Program-made: the position numbers and the translations under genes
The notes under the pieces: generated by a model
Databases searched by the model: none
What the model was told of the DNA's origin: nothing
Seen by the model: only the letters and a program-made list of their open reading frames with translations
Shown: positions 1 to 9,729 of the stretch, in pieces
Layout: each line of letters starts with the position of its first letter
Numbering within the stretch: position 1 is the stretch's first letter
Assembly: GCA_021199255.1 (NCBI GenBank)
Contig: JAJQIK010000081.1
Coordinates: 248,001-312,000 of the forward strand
Length of the DNA stretch: 64,000 nt
DNA from: Clostridiales bacterium
Lineage (GTDB): Bacteria > Bacillota > Clostridia > Lachnospirales > Lachnospiraceae
Direction: 5' to 3'

Positions 1-635
1 GCGTTATTTTCCCTAACCCCAACGCGCCTACGGGAATTTTGCTGGGGCTTGACAAGGTGGAGGAGATTCTGGCGGCGAATCGGGACGTGGTGGTGATTGT
101 TGACGAGGCTTATGTGGACTTTGGCGGAGTCAGCGCCCTGCCGTTGATCGACCGATATGATAATCTGCTGGTGGTACAGACCTTTTCCAAATCCAGAGCC
201 ATGGCGGGAATGCGTATTGGTTACGCTATGGGCAATCCCAGGCTGATTCAGTATCTGAATGATGTGAAATATTCCGTCAATTCTTATACGATGAATTATG
301 CCGCGCTGGAGCTTGGAGTGGAGGCGGTTCGCAATGAGGCGTATTTCCGGGAATGTTGCGACAGGATTATCAAGACCCGCGGGAGGGCGGAGGAGGAATT
401 GACAAGGCTGGGCTTTACCTTTCCCAAGTCCTGTAGTAATTTTATCTTTGCTTCCCATAAGAGGGTTCCGGCGCAGGTAATTTTCGACCGGTTGAAGGAA
501 CGGGACATTTATGTCAGACATTGGAATAAGGAGAGAATCGGCAATTATCTGCGCATTACCATCGGCACGGACGAGCAGATGGAGGCGCTGTACGCCGCTT
601 TGGAGCAAATATGCCGGGAGGCGGCTCCACTGTAA
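1..635 (+). CDS. hisC: Histidinol-phosphate aminotransferase, 3' part (5' end outside window)
   Basis: The reading frame is open from base 3, so the gene starts before the window and the N-terminal part is missing. What remains is the C-terminal two thirds of a fold-type I PLP aminotransferase. It shows the FPNPNAPTG substrate-binding motif at the left edge, then VDEAYVDFGG, whose Asp and Tyr contact PLP. The SKSRAMAGMRIGY segment follows; its SK lysine forms the Schiff base and its Arg binds the phosphate. This pattern is typical of HisC, which converts imidazole acetol phosphate and glutamate to histidinol phosphate in the cytosol. Other histidine genes, if linked, lie to the left. A cobalamin-cluster CobD-type paralogue is possible but less likely. 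Confidence 0.88.
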   Translation, partial: VIFPNPNAPTGILLGLDKVEEILAANRDVVVIVDEAYVDFGGVSALPLIDRYDNLLVVQTFSKSRAMAGMRIGYAMGNPRLIQYLNDVKYSVNSYTMNYAALELGVEAVRNEAYFRECCDRIIKTRGRAEEELTRLGFTFPKSCSNFIFASHKRVPAQVIFDRLKERDIYVRHWNKERIGNYLRITIGTDEQMEALYAALEQICREAAPL

Positions 636-754
636 CGATGCCGGAAATGGCAAATTCGCGGATAATCGCGGGACAGAAGGAATATATTATAGTAAAGAAC
701 AGATGATGCCTCGTCGTCTGAGGGAAAAACCATCTGAAAAAGAAAGAGGTTGTC

Positions 755-1255
755 ATGGAAGGATTAGCAGTTGCATTTGCGAACACACTGGGAAAATATG
801 TAGCCAAGGAAGTCGTTGTATTTGTCATATCTATGATTCCGATTCTGGAGCTGAGGGGAGGACTGATTGTGGCGTCCCTGCTGCAGGTGCCCATTACGAC
901 GGCGGTACCGCTTTGTATTGTGGGCAATATCATTCCGATTCCTTTTATTCTGCTTTTTATCAGACAAATTTTTAAATGGATGAAGAAGATCAGAATTTTC
1001 CGGGGATTAATAGAGCGGTTGGAGAATCGCGCCATGAGTAAAAGCGATAATATTAAGAAATATGAGTTTTGGGGTCTGGTATTATTCGTAGGGATTCCGC
1101 TGCCGGGCACGGGTGCGTGGACCGGTTCCCTGATTGCGGCGCTTCTGGAAGTGGATTTTAAGAAAGCTGTTCTGGCGGAGCTTCTCGGTATTGCAATAGC
1201 GACTGTTATTATGTCTGTTGTTTCCTACGGACTGCTGGGAGCTCTGCTTGGATAA
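755..1255 (+). CDS. Small multidrug-export family membrane protein
   Basis: A 166-residue, very hydrophobic protein with about four membrane segments (roughly residues 10-40, 45-70, 105-130 and 140-165). The ELRGGLIVA and GIPLPGTGAWTG motifs are characteristic of the COG2426 / Sm_multidrug_ex family. These proteins are annotated as putative small multidrug exporters, but their substrate is not established. A plausible ribosome binding site (AAGAAAGAGG) lies before ATG 755. The stop is close to the following hexosaminidase gene, so they may be co-transcribed. Family assignment is firm; the transport function is only a family label. Confidence 0.8.
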   Translation: MEGLAVAFANTLGKYVAKEVVVFVISMIPILELRGGLIVASLLQVPITTAVPLCIVGNIIPIPFILLFIRQIFKWMKKIRIFRGLIERLENRAMSKSDNIKKYEFWGLVLFVGIPLPGTGAWTGSLIAALLEVDFKKAVLAELLGIAIATVIMSVVSYGLLGALLG

Positions 1256-1316
1256 TAGTATCATACCTTTTTGTCGCTCGAATCATTGGATAAGAAAAAG
1301 GCAAGGTTGCTGGAGT

Positions 1317-3680
1317 ATGGGGAAAAGGAAAATAAGGCTTCTGTCAGGCTGCGTGATTGTGGCGGCGCTTGTGGGCGCGGCGGCTGCGGTTCTGCTGGCG
1401 ACAGGGGATCAAAAGATACGGGAGAGTCAGAATCTTGCCTTGATGAAGGGCGTGACCGCTACCTGTGACAGTACGGAAACGGAAGCGTTGTCGGCGGATA
1501 AGGCGATCGACGGAGACGACGAGTCCCTGTCCTCCCGTTGGTCCAGCGAGAATAACTGGGAAGACGCCTCCCACTATATACAACTGGAATTTCCGGAAGA
1601 AATTTCAGTTTCTTTTGTTGTACTGAAATGGGAAAGGCGCAACGCGGTTTCCTATGCGCTGGAGGGCTCCCTGGAAGGCAGCCAATGGACTCTGCTGCAG
1701 TCCTTTGATACCGCGCCGGAGCAAAAGGAACAGGAAATTCTGCTGGACGAGGCGGTGACGGTGCGGTATCTCAGAGTGTCTGTGGAGGAGGTATCCCAGA
1801 GGGAAGAGGATTATTCGAACCTTTACCAGAATGTGTCGCTGTATGAATTTGAGGTTTACGCGGACAAGCCGGCGGCTTATCAGGTGCAGGCGCCTGTGAT
1901 TGAGACGGGGGAGGACGGCAGCAGATATTTGTCTTCGCCTGAAGCGCCGGAGGGCTATACGGTCACATATATCGGCGCGGACTTAGAGCAGGTGATCGGC
2001 GGGGACGGCGTTGTTTATGATACCATTCAGGATAAAGAAGTGACGGTAGGCTACCGGGTGCAGGATCAGGAAGGGCAGGAAAGCGCGCGGGAGGTTTCTT
2101 TTGTGATTCAGGTGCCCGCATATCAGAAGCCGGAGACGGGGGAAGGGCAGCAGACGGAGGCGGCGGAGAACGAATGTCCGACGGTGATTCCCGCGTTGCA
2201 GGAATGGAAGGGCGCTGCCGGAAGCTTTGCGGTAACAGGGCAGAGCCGCGTGATAGTAGATGTGGGCTCCGCAACTGAACAGGATACGCGGCAGTCGGCG
2301 CAGGCGCTTCGGGAGGCGGCGGAGCTTCTGGCGGAACAATACCATGCACGAACCGGCGGCTCCGAGGGGACGGAGGGTCAGGCCGACGGATATCGGTTGG
2401 AGATTTGCGAAGGAACAGCGGCAGATGCGCGAGCCGGAGATATTTATCTGGGCTATGCGGAGGAAGCCAACGGTTTAGGGGAAGAAGGGTATACCTGCGA
2501 TATAAATGACACATGCGTCATAAAAGCGGAATCCGCTGTGGGAATCCGTTGGGGAACGGTTACTTTGCTGCAATTGCTTTTTCCAGATTGGCAGACGGAG
2601 GCGACTGCGGCGGCAGAGGAGGAGGACGGGACAGATCAAAGTATCCCTGCCGCTGTGCCGCGGGGGCAGATCAGAGATTACCCTCTTTATGAAGTGCGCG
2701 GCTTCGGCATAGACGTTGCCAGATGCGCGGTTTCAACGGATATGCTGTATAAGATGATAGAGACCATGTCCTGGTACAAGATGAATGATTTTACGATTCA
2801 CTTGAATGATAACGCCATACTCTCCGGCAGCGGACTGACGGACTCTGTGGAGAGCGCGATGACGGCCTACAGCGCGTTCCGTCTGGAATCAGAACTGGCC
2901 AACGAGGAGGGGCAAAGGCTGACCTCAGAAGATGGCAGCTATACGAAGGAAGAATTTGCCCGGCTCATCACCGTGGCGAAAGCCTATGGCGTCACTGTGG
3001 TACCGGAGATTGATACGCCGGCTCATTCTTTAGCCATTACGAAGCTATATCCGGAGTACGCGCTGACGGGAAACGCTGAAGCCGTGGATCAGATCGACCT
3101 TCACAATGAGGACGCCAAGGCGTTTGTAAAGGAAATCTGGCAGGAAGCGCTGGATAAGGAAAACGGCGCTTTCCGGGAGGCGGAGATTGTGGGCATCGGT
3201 ATGGACGAGTATTACGGGGACGGCGAAGAATACCGCCGGTTTCTGGTAGAAATTCATGAGCTGGTGCAGTCTGAGGATAAAACCGCGCGTTTGTGGGGGA
3301 GCCTCAGCAATGTGGACGGTACTACGGTTCCCGCCGTCGAAAACCTGCAGATGAACATCTGGAGTACGGTCTGGGCCGATCCTGAGGAAATGTATGAGGC
3401 GGGCTATTCCCTGATTAACATGCAGAATAATCATCTTTATATTATTCCGGGCGGCGGTTATGATTATTTGGATCTGGAGGAGCTGCGGGAGAACTGGGAG
3501 CCGAACAAATTCTATGATTATAATGAGCTGGAGGTGATACCCGCCTATTCGCCCCAGATGCTGGGGGCGGCTTATATGATCTGGAACGATAAAAGCAGGG
3601 AGCTGGAGATAGGGGAAACGGATATGTATGAGCGGTTTGTACAGCCCCTCGCGGTGATAGCGGACAAGCTGTGGCAGTAG
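1317..3680 (+). CDS. Secreted/membrane-anchored GH20 beta-N-acetylhexosaminidase with F5/8C domain
   Basis: About 787 residues from ATG 1317. I chose this start because it opens directly with a basic N-terminus and one hydrophobic signal/anchor segment (about residues 6-30); the upstream extension overlaps the previous gene. Next comes an F5/8-type C (discoidin) carbohydrate-binding domain (about 38-185), a linker/Ig-like stretch, a GH20 N-terminal alpha/beta domain, and the GH20 barrel from about residue 458. The barrel carries PEIDTPAHS near residue 565 and the Asp-Glu catalytic pair in GIGMDEYYG at 630-631 (usual family motif GGDE). GH20 enzymes release terminal GlcNAc or GalNAc by substrate-assisted catalysis, so mucin or peptidoglycan glycans are likely substrates on the cell surface. 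No LPXTG signal is seen, so it is probably held by the N-terminal helix. Confidence 0.85.
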   Translation: MGKRKIRLLSGCVIVAALVGAAAAVLLATGDQKIRESQNLALMKGVTATCDSTETEALSADKAIDGDDESLSSRWSSENNWEDASHYIQLEFPEEISVSFVVLKWERRNAVSYALEGSLEGSQWTLLQSFDTAPEQKEQEILLDEAVTVRYLRVSVEEVSQREEDYSNLYQNVSLYEFEVYADKPAAYQVQAPVIETGEDGSRYLSSPEAPEGYTVTYIGADLEQVIGGDGVVYDTIQDKEVTVGYRVQDQEGQESAREVSFVIQVPAYQKPETGEGQQTEAAENECPTVIPALQEWKGAAGSFAVTGQSRVIVDVGSATEQDTRQSAQALREAAELLAEQYHARTGGSEGTEGQADGYRLEICEGTAADARAGDIYLGYAEEANGLGEEGYTCDINDTCVIKAESAVGIRWGTVTLLQLLFPDWQTEATAAAEEEDGTDQSIPAAVPRGQIRDYPLYEVRGFGIDVARCAVSTDMLYKMIETMSWYKMNDFTIHLNDNAILSGSGLTDSVESAMTAYSAFRLESELANEEGQRLTSEDGSYTKEEFARLITVAKAYGVTVVPEIDTPAHSLAITKLYPEYALTGNAEAVDQIDLHNEDAKAFVKEIWQEALDKENGAFREAEIVGIGMDEYYGDGEEYRRFLVEIHELVQSEDKTARLWGSLSNVDGTTVPAVENLQMNIWSTVWADPEEMYEAGYSLINMQNNHLYIIPGGGYDYLDLEELRENWEPNKFYDYNELEVIPAYSPQMLGAAYMIWNDKSRELEIGETDMYERFVQPLAVIADKLWQ

Positions 3681-3730
3681 GGAGACCTTTGGTTTGGCGG
3701 AAAGCATTGTATGGGAGAAAGGGAGGACGC

Positions 3731-4564
3731 ATGGAAGCATATATGGATTTTGCGCTGGTTTACGATACCTTTATGGACGAAACGCCTTATGAGGAATGGT
3801 GCGACTACCTTGTGGAATTGCTGCGCCGGTATGAGGACGGCGTTTTGGCGGGTGAAGAGCCGGACGGCAATCTCAGACAGGAGCGCAACTCGGTTCTGGA
3901 TCTGGGCTGCGGTACGGGAACCCTGACGGAGCTGATGGCGCGAAAGGGATACGAGATGATCGGTGTGGACAACTCCCCGGAAATGCTGCAAATCGCTATG
4001 GAGAAGCGGCTGCGGTCGGGCCTGGATATCCTGTACTTATTACAGGATATGCGGGAATTTGAGTTGTACGGCACGGTGGGAGCGGTAATCAGCGTCTGCG
4101 ATTCCCTGAATTATCTGTTGGAGGAAGAGGATCTCCTGCGCACCTTTCGCCTGGTGAACAATTACCTTTATCCCGGAGGGATTTTTATTTTCGATTTTAA
4201 TACGGTGTATAAATATGCCGTGGTGATCGGAGATGCCACCATCGCTGAAAATCGGGAAGAATGTAGCTTTATCTGGGAAAACTATTATCATGGGGAAGAG
4301 GAGATCAATGAATATGATCTGACCATTTTTGTGAAAACGGATAAGGACGCCCTCTTCCGCAGATTTCAGGAGACTCACTATCAGCGGGGCTATCGCCTGG
4401 GGCAGATGCTGGAGCTGGTGGAGCAGTCGGGGCTGGAGTTTGTGGAGGCGATCGACGCGGATACCAGGGGAACGGTTACGCAGGAAAGCCAGCGGATTTA
4501 TATGATAGCGCGCAAGGGCGCCGACACCAAGGCTAATACGTTTCCCGCCGCGGACGGCGCCTGA
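3731..4564 (+). CDS. Class I SAM-dependent methyltransferase
   Basis: About 277 residues from ATG 3731, preceded by GGGAGG at a good distance; a frame extension further upstream has no such site. The Rossmann-type SAM-binding motif VLDLGCGTGTLTE is at about residues 55-67, followed by the acidic VDNSPEML loop. The opening MDFALVYDTFMDETPYEEWCDY and the rest resemble the widespread Firmicute Methyltransf_25 proteins found next to hslO. The substrate is unknown. It sits between the GH20 gene and hslO on the same strand. Confidence 0.8.
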   Translation: MEAYMDFALVYDTFMDETPYEEWCDYLVELLRRYEDGVLAGEEPDGNLRQERNSVLDLGCGTGTLTELMARKGYEMIGVDNSPEMLQIAMEKRLRSGLDILYLLQDMREFELYGTVGAVISVCDSLNYLLEEEDLLRTFRLVNNYLYPGGIFIFDFNTVYKYAVVIGDATIAENREECSFIWENYYHGEEEINEYDLTIFVKTDKDALFRRFQETHYQRGYRLGQMLELVEQSGLEFVEAIDADTRGTVTQESQRIYMIARKGADTKANTFPAADGA

Positions 4565-4591
4565 CGCCGGAAGGGGCAGTAGCTTTTTCAT

Positions 4592-4700
4592 ACTCAAATT
4601 TGTGCCGGAGCGTCACAAATTTGTCTGATGGCAGAAGAGAAACCGCCTTCGCGGATTTCTCTTCGCCCCGTCGCTAACGCTCTGGAATGGAGATTACAAT
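4592..4700 (+). repeat. Intergenic mosaic repeat with hairpins, copy 1 (before hslO)
   Basis: The gap before hslO holds two inverted repeats. The first has arms AAATTTGTG and CACAAATTT. The second, GAGAAACCGC-CTTC-GCGGATTTCTC, has one bulged A. The second hairpin and the flanking GATGGCAGA are nearly identical to the gap before gatB (16690-16730). The element ends in the ribosome binding site of hslO. It looks like a dispersed, modular intergenic repeat, not a classical terminator, because no T-run follows. Confidence 0.6.
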
Positions 4701-5565
4701 GACAGATTATATGGTACGGGCAACGGCGGCGAATACGCAGATTCGCGCCTTTGCGGTCACTTCAAGAGAACTGGTGGAGCAGGCGAGGGCGGCGCACCAT
4801 ACAAGCCCGGTGGTAACCGCTGCGCTGGGGCGTCTGATGACAGGCGGCCTGATGATGGGCGGTATGTTAAAGGGCGAGGAGGATATGCTCACATTGCAGA
4901 TCAGCGGTTCCGGTCCGGTACACGGCCTGACGGTGACGGCGGATTCTAAGGGAAACGTGAAGGGCTACGCGGATTATCCCCAGGCAATGATGCCGCCCAA
5001 CAGCATGGGAAAACTTGATGTGGGCGGTGTGATCGGAAGCGGCGTGCTGACGGTGATTAAGGACATGGGGCTGAAGGAACCCTATTCTTCCACGATAGAA
5101 TTGCAGACAGGGGAAATTGGGGACGACTTGACTTATTATTTTGCCGCCTCCGAGCAGGTACCCTCCAGCGTGGCGCTGGGCGTGCTGATGAACCGGAATA
5201 ATACGGTGAAACAGGCGGGCGGGCTGCTCATTCAGTTGATGCCCTTTACGGAAGAGGAGACGGTGGACAGACTGGAGCGGAGGCTGAAAGAAATGAAGCC
5301 TGTCACGGCCATGCTGGAGGAGGGGAATACGCCGGAACAGATTCTGGAACTGGTACTGGGAGACTTAGGGCTGGAAATTAAGGATACCATGCCTCTCCGT
5401 TTTTATTGTAGCTGTAATAAGGAGCGGGTGGAAAAAGTACTGGTCAGTCTGGGGAAGGAAGAATTGCAGAAGCTGATCGACGAGGGCAAAGAGGTGGAGC
5501 TGAACTGCCGTTTCTGCAATACCAATTACCGCTTCAGCGTGGAGGAATTGAAGAAGCTTCGATAG
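4699..5565 (+). CDS. hslO: Redox-regulated chaperone Hsp33
   Basis: About 288 residues. ATG 4699 is preferred over ATG 4687, because ATGGAG at 4687-4692 supplies the Shine-Dalgarno sequence. Hsp33 is a cytosolic holdase activated when oxidants release zinc from four C-terminal cysteines. These are visible as CSC (C237, C239) and CRFC (C270, C273). The N-terminal half contains the family segments RLMTGGLMMGGMLK and QISGSGPVHGLTVTAD. Length and architecture are normal for the family. It forms a plus-strand series with the methyltransferase upstream and nadE downstream (15 nt gap). Confidence 0.95.
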   Translation: MTDYMVRATAANTQIRAFAVTSRELVEQARAAHHTSPVVTAALGRLMTGGLMMGGMLKGEEDMLTLQISGSGPVHGLTVTADSKGNVKGYADYPQAMMPPNSMGKLDVGGVIGSGVLTVIKDMGLKEPYSSTIELQTGEIGDDLTYYFAASEQVPSSVALGVLMNRNNTVKQAGGLLIQLMPFTEEETVDRLERRLKEMKPVTAMLEEGNTPEQILELVLGDLGLEIKDTMPLRFYCSCNKERVEKVLVSLGKEELQKLIDEGKEVELNCRFCNTNYRFSVEELKKLR

Positions 5566-5580
5566 ACATGGAGGTGTGTG

Positions 5581-7491
5581 ATGAAGCATGGATTTGTTAA
5601 GGCGGCGGCTATGACGCCGAAGATCAGGGTGGCTGATCCGGTTTATAATGCGAAGGAAATATGTAAGGGAATCGGGGAAGCTCTGGAAAAAGGGGCTAAA
5701 ATTATCGTTTTCCCGGAATTGTGTCTGACAGGCTATACCTGTCATGATTTGTTCCTGCAGGAGCTTTTGCTTTCCCAGGCGAAGGAAGCGCTGGGCGTGG
5801 TGGCGGAGGCCACCGAAGGAAGCGACGCGCTGGTCTTTGTGGGGCTGCCGGTGGAGAAGGAGCATAAGCTTTATAATGTGGCGGCGGCGATTCAAGATGG
5901 CCGGGTATTAGCATTTATTCCTAAGAAGAATATACCGTCTTACGCCGAGTTCTATGAGAATCGTCATTTTACGCCGGGCAATGAAAGCCCGGAGCCTTAT
6001 CGTTATGCAGGAAAGGAAGTACCCTTTGGCACGAATATTTTACTGGAATCGGACGCCGTAGAGGGTATGGCGGTGGGCTGTGAAATCTGCGAAGATATCT
6101 GGGTTCCGGATTCGCCGGGAATCTCCCACGCTTTGGCCGGCGCTTCCGTGCTGGTGAATCTGTCCGCTTCCAATGAGACGGTGGGAAAGGATACCTACCG
6201 GGAAATGCTGGTGACGTCTTCCAGCGCCAGGCTGATCGCCGCCTATATCTATGCTTCGGCGGGGGAAGGGGAATCCACGCAGGATCTGGTTTTCGGCGGC
6301 CATAATATGATAGCGGAGAATGGAACCCTGCTGGCTCAGGCGAAGCGCTTTGCGTCGGAAAACATTTATGCTGATCTTGATCTTCACAGGCTGTGCCATG
6401 AGCGGCGGCGAATGACGACCTTTGCGCCTAAAGGAAGGGAACGGTATCTGGTGATCCCAATTCATATGGAAGAGGAGGATACTAAGCTGGAGAGGCAATT
6501 TCCGCCGCACCCCTTCGTGCCTTCCGACCGGACCCAACGGGATAAGCGCTGTGATGAGATTCTTTCCATTCAGTCCTGTGGGTTAAAGAAGCGGTATGAG
6601 CATACCGGCTGCCAGTCGGCGGTGATCGGCGTTTCCGGCGGCCTGGATTCTACGCTGGCGCTGTTGGTGACCGTGCGGGCTTTCGATATGCTTGGGCTTG
6701 ACAGGGGACAGATTACAACGGTGACCATGCCCTGTTTCGGAACCACGGACAGAACCTATGAAAACGCCTGTAAGCTCGCCAGAACCTTAGGAACCGCGCT
6801 GGAAGAGGTGGATATCCGGGAAGCGGTAACCCTCCATTTCCGGGATATCCGGCAGGACATTCACTGCCATGATGTGACTTATGAAAACGGACAGGCGAGG
6901 GAGCGGACGCAGGTGCTGATGGATATTGCCAATCGTACGGGCGGTATGGTGATCGGTACGGGGGATATGTCGGAGCTTGCTCTTGGCTGGGCGACCTACA
7001 ACGGCGACCATATGTCCATGTATGGAGTCAACGCAGGGGTGCCAAAGACGCTGGTGCGTCATCTGGTGCGGTATTATGCGGACACCTGCGGTAATGCCCC
7101 GCTTCAGGAGGTACTGCTGGATATACTTGACACGCCTGTCAGTCCTGAACTCCTGCCGCCGGTGGACGGTGTGATTTCCCAGAAAACCGAGGATTTGGTG
7201 GGACCCTACGAGCTCCACGACTTCTTTTTGTATTATATGCTTCGCTGTGGCTTTGAGCCGGAAAAGATATATCGGATTGCCTGCAGCGCTTTTCAGGGAA
7301 TATATGACAGAGGTGTCATTTTAAAATGGCTTAAGATTTTTTACCGGAGATTTTTTGCCCAGCAGTTTAAACGTTCCTGCCTGCCGGACGGCCCTAAGGT
7401 GGGAAGCGTCGCCGTATCTCCGCGGGGGGATCTGCGTATGCCTTCCGACGCCTGCGCCGAAATCTGGATGCGGCAGCTGGAGGAACTGTAA
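5581..7491 (+). CDS. nadE: Glutamine-dependent NAD+ synthetase
   Basis: About 636 residues from ATG 5581, with GGAGG six bases upstream. The N-terminal nitrilase-type glutaminase domain (about residues 5-270) shows the Glu of FPELCLTGY, the Lys of IPKKNIPSY and the Cys of GCEICEDIW. The C-terminal ATP-PPi synthetase domain has the SGGLDSTLAL P-loop near residue 352 and IGTGDMSELALGW. The enzyme amidates deamido-NAD using glutamine-derived ammonia carried between domains. Length matches the two-domain bacterial form. Confidence 0.95.
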   Translation: MKHGFVKAAAMTPKIRVADPVYNAKEICKGIGEALEKGAKIIVFPELCLTGYTCHDLFLQELLLSQAKEALGVVAEATEGSDALVFVGLPVEKEHKLYNVAAAIQDGRVLAFIPKKNIPSYAEFYENRHFTPGNESPEPYRYAGKEVPFGTNILLESDAVEGMAVGCEICEDIWVPDSPGISHALAGASVLVNLSASNETVGKDTYREMLVTSSSARLIAAYIYASAGEGESTQDLVFGGHNMIAENGTLLAQAKRFASENIYADLDLHRLCHERRRMTTFAPKGRERYLVIPIHMEEEDTKLERQFPPHPFVPSDRTQRDKRCDEILSIQSCGLKKRYEHTGCQSAVIGVSGGLDSTLALLVTVRAFDMLGLDRGQITTVTMPCFGTTDRTYENACKLARTLGTALEEVDIREAVTLHFRDIRQDIHCHDVTYENGQARERTQVLMDIANRTGGMVIGTGDMSELALGWATYNGDHMSMYGVNAGVPKTLVRHLVRYYADTCGNAPLQEVLLDILDTPVSPELLPPVDGVISQKTEDLVGPYELHDFFLYYMLRCGFEPEKIYRIACSAFQGIYDRGVILKWLKIFYRRFFAQQFKRSCLPDGPKVGSVAVSPRGDLRMPSDACAEIWMRQLEEL

Positions 7492-7521
7492 ATTACCGCC
7501 GGCTGCCTTTCCGTTGGGGGA

Positions 7522-7995
7522 TTATTCTTCTTCCTCGTCCCCCACATTTTCCAGCGCTTTGTTCAGAGAAGAAGTGATGGCGTCCAAAAGAATGATGGAG
7601 GTATACTTGCTGTCATCGGCGTATGTAATTCCTTCCAGGCTTTGATTTTTGATAATCTGATCCGCCAGGTCTTCGAAGGAAGGCTGAATCAGAGGATACA
7701 TGGTGGCAACGGCCTCATCGAGATTGACTAAGCGAATGGAGTTGATGTTGGTTTCATCTACAGTAACCTCGATCTCAACCACATTATCATTTAAGATCAG
7801 GGAAGTCGTATAGACGCCGGGCACATAGGTATTTTCCGTGGTCTGCGTCATGGTGGAGACAGTCGCCTTTTTCTCCTCTTTGGGAAGAAACATGATAATG
7901 AGCAGAATGATAAAAAGGATACCGAGCGCGGCAAAAATGCCGGTATAGATTAATTCTTTTACATGAAGCACCACAATTTTTGTTTTGGAACTCAT
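7522..7995 (-). CDS. Membrane-anchored hypothetical protein with FMN-bind-like fold pattern
   Basis: 157 residues, unrecognised at family level. One strong hydrophobic helix (about residues 15-37) follows a basic N-terminus, so the rest should lie outside the membrane. The outer part, with TYVPGVYTTSLILNDNVVEI followed by VTVDETNINSIRLVN, has the strand pattern of small FMN-bind-type domains (substrate-like GxYxxxxxL, then VEVTV). The flavinylation Thr motif is not seen. The C-terminus is very acidic. It is convergent with nadE and divergent from glnA. Function unknown. Confidence 0.6.
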   Translation of the reverse strand: MSSKTKIVVLHVKELIYTGIFAALGILFIILLIIMFLPKEEKKATVSTMTQTTENTYVPGVYTTSLILNDNVVEIEVTVDETNINSIRLVNLDEAVATMYPLIQPSFEDLADQIIKNQSLEGITYADDSKYTSIILLDAITSSLNKALENVGDEEEE

Positions 7996-8151
7996 ACAAT
8001 ATCCCCATAGAAAATCTTTTTAACAGTTTATGTACGGCGTGGGAAGAATATTCCAGCAGCGCAGGGCAAACTGTTGATAAAGGAGGTTCTTTTCACAGGC
8101 TCGCCAAAGGGCGATGGAGGGCGCGAAATGCCGGGGACAGAAAGGGACAAA

Positions 8152-8169
8152 GTTGACAAAGCTGTCAAC
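8152..8169 (+). promoter_or_regulatory. Hexaloop hairpin P1 of a candidate ANTAR leader (or -35 region of the glnA promoter)
   Basis: The arms GTTGAC (8152-8157) and GTCAAC (8164-8169) close a six-base loop, AAAGCT. The loop has A at position 1 and G at position 4, as reported for RNA hairpins bound by ANTAR antiterminators. The same bases also contain TTGACA (8153-8158), with a moderate -10 (TATTCT, 8177-8182) 18 bases on. The dyad could therefore instead be a DNA operator over a promoter. Both readings are open. Confidence 0.45.
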
Positions 8170-8195
8170 CGGGTGTTATTCTGATACAGGGCAAA

Positions 8196-8228
8196 GGCGT
8201 TCTTATGACAGGATAAGAATGTCTTTTT
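8196..8228 (+). terminator. glnA: Leader terminator-like hairpin before glnA (candidate ANTAR hairpin P2)
   Basis: An 11-bp stem pairs 8196-8206 with 8213-8223, including two G-U pairs. It has a six-base loop, GACAGG, and is followed directly by TTTTT (8224-8228). It lies 26 bases after hairpin P1 and about 85 bases before the glnA start. Position and form fit a leader terminator that an ANTAR protein could prevent. The loop bases at positions 1 and 4 are G and A, not the usual A and G, which weakens the P2 assignment. Confidence 0.55.
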
Positions 8229-8313
8229 ATTGTAATGGAACAGGCATGGCTGCGGAAGATATGCGGTGACAGGACAGACGCGGCTGCGAAATAGATAGAA
8301 AGGAAGGTAGGTT

Positions 8314-9648
8314 ATGAGAAAAAATTACACCAAGGAAGATATTATTAATCTGGTGGCGGATGAGGACGTGGAATTTATTCGCCTGCAGTTTACCGATATC
8401 TTCGGCAACCTGAAAAATGTGGCGATTACGGCCAGCCAGTTGGAAAAGGCGTTGGATAACGAGTGTATGTTTGACGGCTCTTCCATAGAGGGATTTGCGC
8501 GGATTGAGGAGTCGGATATGTATCTATATCCCGATTTCAGCACCCTTGAAATTTTCCCATGGAGACCCCAGCAGGGCAAGGTGGCGAGGCTGATCTGCGA
8601 TGTGTACCGTCCCAACGGCAAGCCTTTTGAGGGCGATCCCCGTTATATTTTGAAACAGGCGGTTCAGAAAGCGTCGGAGCTGGGTTATACCTTCGAGGTG
8701 GGGCCGGAATGTGAGTTTTTCCTGTTTAATACAGATGAAAATGCAATGCCTACGACGATTACCCATGAAAAGGCGGGCTATTTCGACTTAGGGCCGATGG
8801 ATTTCGGGGAAAATGCCAGGCGGGATATGGTGCTGACGCTGGAGGATATGGGCTTTGTCATCGAAGCCTCCCATCATGAGGTAGCGCCGGCGCAGCATGA
8901 GATTGATTTCCGCTATGACGAGGCGTTAGCTACCGCGGATAATATCATTACCTTTAAGCTGGCGGTGAAAACCATTGCCAGAAGACACGGGCTCCACGCC
9001 ACCTTTATGCCGAAGCCCAAGTATGGCGTGAACGGTTCGGGCATGCACATCAATATGTCCCTGTCTAAAGATGGCAGGAATATTTTTGCAGATCAGAGTG
9101 ATAAACTGGGATTGAGCAGAGAAGCCTATTTTTTTATAGGCGGTATTATGAAGCATATGCAGGGAATGACGGCGATTACGAATCCGCTGGTCAATTCTTA
9201 TAAGAGACTTGTGCCGGGCTATGAAGCCCCCGTATATATTGCGTGGAGCGCAACCAACAGAAGTCCCCTGATCCGTATTCCGGCTTCCAGGGGAGAGGGA
9301 ACCAGAATCGAGCTGAGGTGCCCCGACCCGTCGGCGAACCCGTATCTGGCGCTGGCGGTATGTCTCCGCGCCGGACTGGACGGTATTGTGAATGAAATCA
9401 TGCCGCCCCAGAGCGTGGACTGCAATATTTTTGAATTGTCCGGGGAAGAGAAAAAAGCCCGCGGAATCGAAGAAATACCGGGAACCTTGATAGAAGCGAT
9501 TTATCATATGGAGTCGGACCCGTTTATCAAAGATATTTTGGGAGAGCACACATATTATAAATATATCGAGGCCAAGAAAGCCGAGTGGTACCGCTATCGT
9601 TCCCAGGTCACAGACTGGGAGGTTAACGAGTACTTAAATACGTTCTAG
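8314..9648 (+). CDS. glnA: Glutamine synthetase type I
   Basis: 444 residues, start ATG 8314 behind AAGGAAGG. It catalyses ATP-dependent ligation of ammonia to glutamate. Clear GSI marks are FDGSSIEGF near the N-terminus, [11 protein letters not shown] (metal-binding Glu), the [11 protein letters not shown] histidine loop, [16 protein letters not shown] and [20 protein letters not shown]. The length and the lack of an adenylylation-loop tyrosine context fit the Gram-positive GSI-alpha type, which is controlled by feedback and not by adenylylation. It is followed by an ANTAR regulator gene and preceded by a structured leader, suggesting control by antitermination. Confidence 0.96.
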   Translation: MRKNYTKEDIINLVADEDVEFIRLQFTDIFGNLKNVAITASQLEKALDNECMFDGSSIEGFARIEESDMYLYPDFSTLEIFPWRPQQGKVARLICDVYRPNGKPFEGDPRYILKQAVQKASELGYTFEVGPECEFFLFNTDENAMPTTITHEKAGYFDLGPMDFGENARRDMVLTLEDMGFVIEASHHEVAPAQHEIDFRYDEALATADNIITFKLAVKTIARRHGLHATFMPKPKYGVNGSGMHINMSLSKDGRNIFADQSDKLGLSREAYFFIGGIMKHMQGMTAITNPLVNSYKRLVPGYEAPVYIAWSATNRSPLIRIPASRGEGTRIELRCPDPSANPYLALAVCLRAGLDGIVNEIMPPQSVDCNIFELSGEEKKARGIEEIPGTLIEAIYHMESDPFIKDILGEHTYYKYIEAKKAEWYRYRSQVTDWEVNEYLNTF

Positions 9649-9729
9649 CTACACTGGTACAGTGTTTCAATCCCTGATTGGATACACGGACATCAGACAG
9701 AAAGATTATGCCCGGAAGGAGGTGAGCGT